Positions 58,077 through 64,000 of a stretch of 64,000 bases of DNA are shown here, piece by piece. Numbering within the stretch: position 1 is the stretch's first letter; each line of letters begins with the position of its first letter. The stretch is from Herbaspirillum robiniae. GTDB taxonomy: Bacteria > Pseudomonadota > Gammaproteobacteria > Burkholderiales > Burkholderiaceae_D. The notes under the pieces were generated by a model. It saw nothing but the letters and a program-made list of their open reading frames with translations. It made no database searches and was not told the origin of the DNA. Position numbers and translations under genes: made by a program. The stretch spans positions 62,001-126,000 of the forward strand of contig NZ_NJGU01000002.1 in NCBI RefSeq assembly GCF_002213415.1. The letters are read 5' to 3'.

Positions 58077-61000
58077 CTATTCTTCCGCGCCCGAAGGCGG
58101 CACCAGGATGTCGCGGCTGCCGTTCCTCGACATGGCCGACAGCACGCCGGCCGTCTCCATCTGCTCCACCAGGCGCGCGGCGCGGTTGTAGCCGATGCGG
58201 AACTGGCGCTGCACCGAGGAGATCGATGCGCGGCGCGACTTGAGCACGAAGGCCACCGCCTCGTCGTAGAGCGGGTCGGATTCCGGATCCGGCATGTCGC
58301 TGCCGAACATGTCGCCCTGCGCGGCATCCTCCACCATCGGCGGCGCCAGGATCTCTTCGATGTAGCGCGGCTCGCCGAAGGACTTCAGGTATTCCACCAC
58401 GCGATGCACCTCGTCGTCGGAGACGAAGGCGCCGTGCACGCGCTGGGGATAACCCGAACCCGGCGGCAGGAACAGCATGTCGCCGTGACCCAGCAGCGAC
58501 TCGGCGCCCATCTGGTCGAGCACGGTGCGCGAGTCGATCTTGGAGGAGACCTGGAAGGCCACGCGGGTCGGGATGTTGGCCTTGATCAGGCCGGTGATCA
58601 CGTCCACCGACGGGCGCTGCGTGGCCAGGATCAGATGGATGCCGGCCGCGCGCGCCTTTTGCGCCAGGCGCGCGATCAGTTCTTCCACCTTCTTGCCGAC
58701 CACCATCATCAGGTCGGCCAGTTCGTCGATGACGATCACGATGGTCGGCAGCTTGTCCAGCGGCTCCGGCGCGTCCGGGGTCAGGCTGAACGGGTTGGGG
58801 ATCTTCTCGCCGCGGGCATGGGCGTCGTCGATCTTCTGGTTGTAGCCTGCCAGGTTGCGCACGCCGAGTTTCGACATCTTCTTGTAGCGGCGCTCCATCT
58901 CGTCGACCGCCCAGTTCAGCGCATGCGCGGCTTCGCGCATGTCGGTCACCACCGGCGCCAACAGGTGCGGAATGCCTTCGTAGATCGACAGCTCCAGCAT
59001 CTTGGGGTCGATCATGATCAGGCGCACCTCGTCCGGCGTGGCCTTGTAGAGCAGCGACAGGATCATCGCGTTGATCGCCACCGACTTGCCCGAACCCGTG
59101 GTGCCGGCCACCAGCATGTGCGGCGCACGCGCCAGGTCGGTCACCACCGGCGTGCCGGTGATGTCCTTGCCCATGGCGATGGTCAGCAGCGAGGCCGACC
59201 TGCGGTAGGCGTCGGAGCGCACGATCTCGGAGAGCTTGATCATCTGCCGCCGCGCATTGGGCAACTCCAGGCCCATGCAGGTCTTGCCGGGAATGGTCTC
59301 GACCACGCGGATCGACGTCAGGCCCAGGGCGCGCGACAAGTCCTTCATCAGGTTCACCACCTGCGCGCCGCGCACGCCCTGCGCCGGCTCCACTTCAAAG
59401 CGGGTGATCACCGGGCCGGCCTCGGCGCCCAGCACCGTGACCGGCACCTTGAACTCCTTGAGGCGCTGCTCGATCAGGCGGCCGGTCTCCTGCAGTTGTT
59501 CGGCGTCGACTTCGATGGTGGTCTCGGGCACATCGTCGAGCAGGTCCAGCGACGGCAGCGGGATGTCGATGTGCGGCTCGAACTCTTCGTCCCCGTAGGC
59601 CTGCGGCTGCACCACTTGTGCGGAGTAAGGCGGCACCACAGGCTGCGCCGCGCGCACCGGGAAAGCCGCCTGCGGCGCCTCGGCCTCGAACGGCGACATT
59701 GCGGGAGCGGCATCCTGGCGGAGCGGCTCGGCGCTGGATTCGGGCTCAGGCTCGGGGTCCGGCAGCATGTCGAACCATGGCGCGGTATAGCTTTGTCTGG
59801 GCGGCTCGAAGGCGACCGGCGAAAGCGGTGCCGGCTCGGGGCCTGCAGTTTGCTCCGGCTGCTCGTCGAAGAGAAACTCCGATGCCGCGGGAGCACCGGT
59901 ATTGGCATCGGCGGGCGTCTGCTGCGGCGCTTCGAAATACGGTTGCTGTTGCGGTTGCGCTTGGACGAACTCGTCCGCGGCGGCGTCCAAGGACGGGGCG
60001 GCCGGCGCGGCGGAAATCTCCGGTGCGGCGGGGACCGGCGTCGCAGGAACAGATGCCGGCACAGCCGAAACCGCAGGCGCCTCGGCCGCGCCCTTCTGCG
60101 CCTGGGCTTCCTGCAGTGCGCGCATCAGCCGTGTGGGAACGGCGTCGGCGCGTTCGCCCGGCGTCGCCGGTTCGCTCGCCTGGCGGGCGGCGCGACCGAC
60201 GCTGCTGATGCGAATGCTGCGCGTGGGCATGGCCGGCGCGGGCGGGCTTGCTTGCCCCTGCCCGGCGCGGGCGATCGAGGGCGGGATGTGCTGGGCCGGC
60301 GCGTCGGGAACGGCTGCGCGCGACAGGCTGGCGTTGGCCGCCGCGCTGGCGGCCGAGATCGCGGTGCTGGCCGCGGCGCGCGCCAGCATGGCATCGGTCG
60401 GACGCAGGGTTTCGAAAGCAGCCCATTCGGATTCGGGACGTGCGCGGGCATCCGTCGCGCCGGGTTTCAACGCCGGCCATTTGCCGCCGCGCGCGGCGGC
60501 GCTGCGGTTCAGCGACGACAATGGCACTTGCCAGTCCTCGCGCGCATGCCCATCGGAGATGCGCTCGCTGGGGCTGTTGAAGCGGTTCGGCGTGCGCGGC
60601 TCAAACGGCGAATTCGCCTGCGGCGAAGCGGCAGCGGCGCGCGACGCGGTTGGCGTGCGCGGTGCGCGCGGCGTGGCGGAGAGCCGCTCGTTGCCGCCGA
60701 AGCGCTTGCCGTTGCCAGCCAGGCGCACGCGTTCGCTCTCGATGCTGCCGCGGCGCGGCCCCAGGTCGAGCTCCGGGTGTTCGTCGTCGGCGCCCTTGCC
60801 GGCGCGGCTGAAAACGGCGCCGAACAGCAGCTTCAGACTCAGCAGCGCCAGCGCGAACATCACCAGCACCGCGACCGGCTTACTGATCTTGCCCGACAGC
60901 GCCTCCATCAGCGCGAAGCCAAGGCGTGCGCCGCGCTGGCCGTCATCGCCGGTATCGATCTGCGCGCGCAGCAGGGACTCGATGGCGCTGCTGGCGCACA

Positions 61001-61142
61001 GCAGCAACAGGCTGCCTATCCAGACACGGATGGCGCCGCGTCCACCCAGCGGCGACTTGCGGGCCAGTGCGGAAATGACCACGCGCAGCAGCAGCGGCAG
61101 CAACCACAGGACCGACCAGCCAAACCATTTGACGAAAATCAT
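58077..61142 (-). CDS. ftsK: FtsK/SpoIIIE family DNA translocase
   Basis: Septal DNA pump of 1,021 residues. Three N-terminal membrane helices are evident (about 5-25, 40-58, 88-110), fewer than the four usual in FtsK. A long low-complexity linker (about 115-500) rich in Ala, Pro and Glu follows. The motor (about 520-930) has Walker [17 protein letters not shown], Walker [15 protein letters not shown] and [20 protein letters not shown]. The C-terminal winged-helix gamma domain (about 955-1015, [20 protein letters not shown]) would read KOPS sites. Possibly the second, shorter FtsK paralogue found in beta-proteobacteria. Confidence 0.95.
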   Translation of the reverse strand: MIFVKWFGWSVLWLLPLLLRVVISALARKSPLGGRGAIRVWIGSLLLLCASSAIESLLRAQIDTGDDGQRGARLGFALMEALSGKISKPVAVLVMFALALLSLKLLFGAVFSRAGKGADDEHPELDLGPRRGSIESERVRLAGNGKRFGGNERLSATPRAPRTPTASRAAAASPQANSPFEPRTPNRFNSPSERISDGHAREDWQVPLSSLNRSAAARGGKWPALKPGATDARARPESEWAAFETLRPTDAMLARAAASTAISAASAAANASLSRAAVPDAPAQHIPPSIARAGQGQASPPAPAMPTRSIRISSVGRAARQASEPATPGERADAVPTRLMRALQEAQAQKGAAEAPAVSAVPASVPATPVPAAPEISAAPAAPSLDAAADEFVQAQPQQQPYFEAPQQTPADANTGAPAASEFLFDEQPEQTAGPEPAPLSPVAFEPPRQSYTAPWFDMLPDPEPEPESSAEPLRQDAAPAMSPFEAEAPQAAFPVRAAQPVVPPYSAQVVQPQAYGDEEFEPHIDIPLPSLDLLDDVPETTIEVDAEQLQETGRLIEQRLKEFKVPVTVLGAEAGPVITRFEVEPAQGVRGAQVVNLMKDLSRALGLTSIRVVETIPGKTCMGLELPNARRQMIKLSEIVRSDAYRRSASLLTIAMGKDITGTPVVTDLARAPHMLVAGTTGSGKSVAINAMILSLLYKATPDEVRLIMIDPKMLELSIYEGIPHLLAPVVTDMREAAHALNWAVDEMERRYKKMSKLGVRNLAGYNQKIDDAHARGEKIPNPFSLTPDAPEPLDKLPTIVIVIDELADLMMVVGKKVEELIARLAQKARAAGIHLILATQRPSVDVITGLIKANIPTRVAFQVSSKIDSRTVLDQMGAESLLGHGDMLFLPPGSGYPQRVHGAFVSDDEVHRVVEYLKSFGEPRYIEEILAPPMVEDAAQGDMFGSDMPDPESDPLYDEAVAFVLKSRRASISSVQRQFRIGYNRAARLVEQMETAGVLSAMSRNGSRDILVPPSGAEE

Positions 61143-61210
61143 GCTACTCCCAAACTATTGCGGCCGACGCGATCCGGCGCGCCCGCGAGTTTAAACCATC
61201 CCGGCCGCGC

Positions 61211-61786
61211 TCAGTACTTGCGGCCATGGCAGTGGCAATCCGCCACGTGGTCGTCGATCAGGCCGATGCCTTGCAGATAGGCATAGATGATCGTGGAACC
61301 GACGAACTTGAAGCCGCGTTTGGCGAGATCCTTGGAGATCGTATCCGACAGCGGCGTCTTGGCCGGCGCCTGGCCCAGCTCCTTCCATGCGTTGCGGATC
61401 GGCTTGCCGTCGACGAATCCCCAGAGATAGGGGTCCAAGCCGCCGACCTCTTCGCACAGCCTAAGATAGCTGCGCGCGTTGGTGATGGTCGCGGCCACCT
61501 TCAGGCGGTTGCGCACGATGCCCGGATTGGCCAGCAGCTCGGCCACCTTGCGCTCGTCATAGTTGGCGATCTTGCGCGCGTCCCAGTGGTCGAAGGCGGC
61601 GCGGTAGCTCTCGCGCTTGTTGAGCACGGTCTCCCACGACAGCCCGGCCTGCGCGCCCTCCAGGTTGAGCATCTCGAACAGCGTGGTCTCGTCGTGGCAG
61701 GGCACGCCCCACTCCTCGTCGTGATACGCCACGTAGAGCGGATTGTTGAGGTTGACCCAGGCGCAGCGCGTCTTCTGATTCTTCAT
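61211..61786 (-). CDS. tag: DNA-3-methyladenine glycosylase I
   Basis: Base-excision enzyme of 191 residues removing 3-methyladenine. TRCAWV near the N-terminus and the C-terminal DDHVADCHCHGRKY supply the zinc-binding Cys/His residues. YHDEEWGVPCHDETTLFEML and AGLSWETVLNKRESYRAAFD are family signatures. Start at MKNQKTRCAW, with AAGAGA upstream. It follows srkA by 20 bp, so the two form an operon linking DNA repair and stress response. Confidence 0.95.
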   Translation of the reverse strand: MKNQKTRCAWVNLNNPLYVAYHDEEWGVPCHDETTLFEMLNLEGAQAGLSWETVLNKRESYRAAFDHWDARKIANYDERKVAELLANPGIVRNRLKVAATITNARSYLRLCEEVGGLDPYLWGFVDGKPIRNAWKELGQAPAKTPLSDTISKDLAKRGFKFVGSTIIYAYLQGIGLIDDHVADCHCHGRKY

Positions 61787-61806
61787 GTGTTCTCTTCTTA
61801 ATCGGT

Positions 61807-62814
61807 TCAGACCGGCCACAGCGGCGGCTCGTCCATCAGCGCGATCTGCTCGCGCAGCTCCAGGATGCGGTCCTGCCAGTAGCGCTGCGTGTTGAACCAC
61901 GGGAAAGCGACCGGGAACGCCGGATCGTCCCAGCGCCGCGCCAGCCACGCCGAATAATGGATCAGGCGCAGCGTGCGCAGCGCCTCGATCAGGTACAGCT
62001 CGCGCGGCTCGAACTCGCAGAAGCTCTCGTAGCCGGCCAGCAGGTCCGACAGCTGGCGCACCATCTCGCCGCGCTCGCCGGACAACAGCATCCACAGGTC
62101 CTGCACCGCCGGGCCGCTGCGGCTGTCGTCGAAATCGACAAAGTGCGGGCCGGCGTCGGTCCACAGCACGTTGCCGACATGACAATCGCCGTGCAGGCGC
62201 AGCGCCTTCACGTCGCCGGCGCGCTCGAAGCAGCGGCGCACGCCGTCCAGCGCGTGCTCTACCGTGCTCTTGTATGCGCCCAGCACATCCATCGGGATGA
62301 AATCGTTGGCCAGCAGCCAGTCGCGCGGCTCTTCGCCGAAGGTGGCGATGTCCAGCGCGGGCCGCTCGGCGAAGGGGCGCTGCATGCCGACCGCGTGGAT
62401 GCGGCCGATGAAGCGGCCCATCCATTCCAGCGTATCGGGATTGTCCAGCTCGGGCGCGCGCCCGCCGTGGCGATGAAACACCGCGAAACGAAAGCCCGCG
62501 TGGCGATGCAGCGTGGCGCCGCCCTCCAGCGCCATGGCCGGCACCACCGGCACCTCCTCGTCGGCCAGCTGCTGCGAAAAGGCGTGCTCCTCGAGGATCT
62601 GGGCGTCGCTCCAGCGCAGCGGCCGGTAGAACTTGGCGACCACCGGCGGCCCCTCTTCCATGCCGACCTGGTAGACGCGGTTTTCATAGCTGTTCAGCGC
62701 CAGCAGGCGGCCGTCGCCTCGCAGGCCGACCGCGTCCAGGGCGTCGAGCACGGTGTCGGGCGAAAGCGTGGCGAAGGACTCGACGTCGGCGGCGGGGTGG
62801 GCTGGTTGTGTCAT
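61807..62814 (-). CDS. srkA: Stress response serine/threonine kinase YihE/SrkA
   Basis: Kinase-like protein of 335 residues (choline-kinase/APH fold). Catalytic loop LHGDCHVGNVLW and metal-binding HFVDFDDSRSG are intact; ENRVYQVGMEEGPPVVAKFY carries the ATP-binding Lys. In E. coli SrkA protects against stress-induced death. The ATG at 62814 lacks a ribosome-binding site and lies six bases after a TACAAT element, suggesting a leaderless transcript. First gene of the srkA-tag operon. Confidence 0.93.
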   Translation of the reverse strand: MTQPAHPAADVESFATLSPDTVLDALDAVGLRGDGRLLALNSYENRVYQVGMEEGPPVVAKFYRPLRWSDAQILEEHAFSQQLADEEVPVVPAMALEGGATLHRHAGFRFAVFHRHGGRAPELDNPDTLEWMGRFIGRIHAVGMQRPFAERPALDIATFGEEPRDWLLANDFIPMDVLGAYKSTVEHALDGVRRCFERAGDVKALRLHGDCHVGNVLWTDAGPHFVDFDDSRSGPAVQDLWMLLSGERGEMVRQLSDLLAGYESFCEFEPRELYLIEALRTLRLIHYSAWLARRWDDPAFPVAFPWFNTQRYWQDRILELREQIALMDEPPLWPV

Positions 62815-62820
62815 CCCGGT

Positions 62821-62826
62821 ATTGTA
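62821..62826 (-). promoter_or_regulatory. Possible -10 element for a leaderless srkA transcript
   Basis: TACAAT on the minus strand, followed by ACCGGG and then the srkA ATG. A start of transcription at about the A of the ATG is expected. Confidence 0.5.
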
Positions 62827-62947
62827 CTGTCGGCGGGCCCGGGCCAGCACGCCGGCGATGAGCTTATGGCATGGCAACGCTGACAATGCTCGCGCCACTG
62901 GCCGAATCCCTTTAAACTTCTGCTTTTAGCGTCACCAATTGGACATC

Positions 62948-63643
62948 ATGCACCTCGACCAGCCCCTTTCCGATCAAGAGTTCGACGAACTCGACGATTT
63001 CCTCCTGTCCGACCGCTGCGCCGACGACGTCATGACCATGGACACGCTGCATGGCTACCTGACCGCGCTGGCCATCGGCCCGCAGGAAGTGCTGATGGCC
63101 GAATGGCTGCCGCGCGTCTGGGGCAGCCGCCCGGAAGACACGCCCAAGTTCAAGAACGGCAAGGAAGCCGAGCGCATCAGCAGCCTGATCGCGCGCACCA
63201 TGAACGAGATCGCCATCACCTTCGAGGTGGCGCCCAAGGAGTACGAGCCGCTGTTCTGCGAACGCGAGCACGAAGGCAAGCCGCTGCTGGACGCCGAGGC
63301 CTGGGCCTGGGGCTTCTGGGAAGGCATCCAGCTGCGCGCCCAGCAATGGGACGAGATCTTCCACTCCGACCTGGCGCCGCTGCTGCGCCCGATCTACCTG
63401 CTCGGCGCCGACGAGCTGGAGGAAGAAGAAACCAAGCTGATCGACGATCCGGTCAAGACCCACAAGCTGGCCATCGAAATCGAATCGGCCATTCCGCACA
63501 TCCACCGCTACTGGGCGCCCAAGCGTAAGTCGGCGGTGGAACAGGTGCAGCGCGACGCACCCAAGGTCGGCCGCAACGATCCCTGCCCTTGCGGCAGCGG
63601 CAAGAAGTACAAGAAATGCTGCGGGGCTGACGGCGAGGAGTAA
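62948..63643 (+). CDS. UPF0149/YecA family protein with C-terminal SEC-C zinc motif
   Basis: Protein of 231 residues. The UPF0149 region (about 5-175) begins [20 protein letters not shown] with [16 protein letters not shown]. The C-terminus ends in [19 protein letters not shown], the SEC-C zinc-binding motif also found at the tail of SecA. YecA-like proteins are thought to bind ribosomes or SecB/SecA partners. Start at MHLDQPL chosen; an in-frame TTG is 9 bp upstream. Divergent from srkA. Confidence 0.92.
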   Translation: MHLDQPLSDQEFDELDDFLLSDRCADDVMTMDTLHGYLTALAIGPQEVLMAEWLPRVWGSRPEDTPKFKNGKEAERISSLIARTMNEIAITFEVAPKEYEPLFCEREHEGKPLLDAEAWAWGFWEGIQLRAQQWDEIFHSDLAPLLRPIYLLGADELEEEETKLIDDPVKTHKLAIEIESAIPHIHRYWAPKRKSAVEQVQRDAPKVGRNDPCPCGSGKKYKKCCGADGEE

Positions 63644-63676
63644 GCAGATCCTCGCGCTTGCCTGAACGCATGCGCG

Positions 63677-63720
63677 GTGCGACGAACGACACTGGATCCC
63701 GGCCTGCGCCGGGATGACGG
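63677..63720 (+). repeat. REP-like element, GGATCCCGGC-hairpin variant
   Basis: GTGCGACGAACGACACTGGA then ATCCCGGC-CTGC-GCCGGGAT and GACGG. Third forward copy in the window, 33 bp after the UPF0149 gene stop. Confidence 0.8.
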
Positions 63721-63765
63721 TGAAAAATTCAAGCGCATGCACGTCTTCTCACCGTTCTCCTCACC

Positions 63766-64000
63766 GCCTACCCGTCGTCCTGACGAAAGTCAGGACCCGG
63801 CGACGTTCGGCGCACCTCTCCAGCGCCTGTTGAGCGAAACGACCGATGTCTGCTCCCGCCCTGTGCCGGATGACGGAGATTGATTCAACAACCTGCACGC
63901 CTCCCCACCGCCTACCCGTCGTCCTGACGAAAGTCAGGACCCAGCGGCGTTCGGCGCACCTCTCCAGCGCCTGTTGAGCGAAACGACCGATGTCCGCTCC
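63766..64000 (+). repeat. Tandem duplication of a 90-bp REP-containing unit, running off the window
   Basis: The unit starting CCGCCTACCCGTCGTCCTGA and ending CGAAACGACCGATGTC, then TGCTCC or CGCTCC, occurs at 63766-63857 and 63908-64000, differing at a few bases. Each unit contains the GTCCTGAC hairpin element (63773 and 63915). The second copy ends exactly at the window edge, so more may follow. No gene is seen in 63644-64000. Confidence 0.85.

Noticed and set aside
57915..61280. A plus-strand open frame of 1,121 codons opposite ftsK
   Set aside because: It is longer than ftsK but mirrors it: composition is dominated by Arg, His, Gly and Ala as expected for the antisense of a GC-rich gene, and the minus strand has full FtsK motifs.

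Overview
The window is 64 kb of GC-rich DNA with beta-proteobacterial gene content: an aceE-aceF-lpdA operon whose E3 carries its own lipoyl domain, a small gene of the type often found behind holC in this class, a gshA/folD/prlC housekeeping block, and an ampR-bla pair with a Tat signal. The most likely source is an Oxalobacteraceae chromosome, perhaps Herbaspirillum. That assignment rests on memory of the families, not on a search.

Layout. 0-5.2 kb: a ureohydrolase cut by the left edge, a RidA protein, a divergent ampR/class A beta-lactamase pair, a LysE exporter and a 2-keto-4-pentenoate hydratase. 5.2-33.1 kb: one large accessory-looking block, described below. 33.2-34.7 kb: a MerR regulator and an aldo/keto reductase. 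34.8-41.2 kb: the pyruvate dehydrogenase operon. 41.7-47.9 kb: gshA, folD, prlC, holC and a DUF2486-like gene. 48.1-57.5 kb: dadA, an LpxO-like hydroxylase, a diguanylate cyclase, a periplasmic asparaginase, two small proteins, a YihY protein and an aldehyde dehydrogenase. 58-64 kb: an FtsK translocase, tag, srkA and a UPF0149/SEC-C protein, with several intergenic repeat elements.

The notable system is the minus-strand block 6.3-32.3 kb. It starts with a three-gene cell-surface-signalling cassette: an STN receptor without a beta-barrel, an ECF sigma factor and a FecR anti-sigma factor. Next come a 4,141-residue two-partner-secretion exoprotein (TpsA), its transporter (TpsB), an ExbB-like channel fused to DUF2341/LamG domains, ExbD, TonB, a Porin_5-like protein, a periplasmic coiled-coil protein, a PpiC isomerase, a YbjN-like protein, a trypsin-like protease and a TonB-C-like protein. 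This resembles, from memory, the PUMA3 (VreA/VreI/VreR) regulon of Pseudomonas aeruginosa, which links phosphate starvation to a TPS pair and ExbB2/ExbD2.

The DNA supports that reading. A Pho-box-like repeat with a correctly spaced -10 element precedes the STN gene. Three further Pho-box-like repeats, each exactly 24 bp from a CGTC element, sit upstream of tpsA (one) and tpsB (two). They look like PhoB-assisted ECF promoters. The proposed logic is that phosphate limitation turns on the signalling cassette, the sigma factor and PhoB turn on TpsA and TpsB, and the TonB/ExbBD machine energises secretion or signalling.

The block is bracketed by direct copies of a 38-bp repeat (5219 and 33050). 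Its left end carries a frameshifted remnant of a second TpsA C-terminus, so the locus may be mobile or rearranged.
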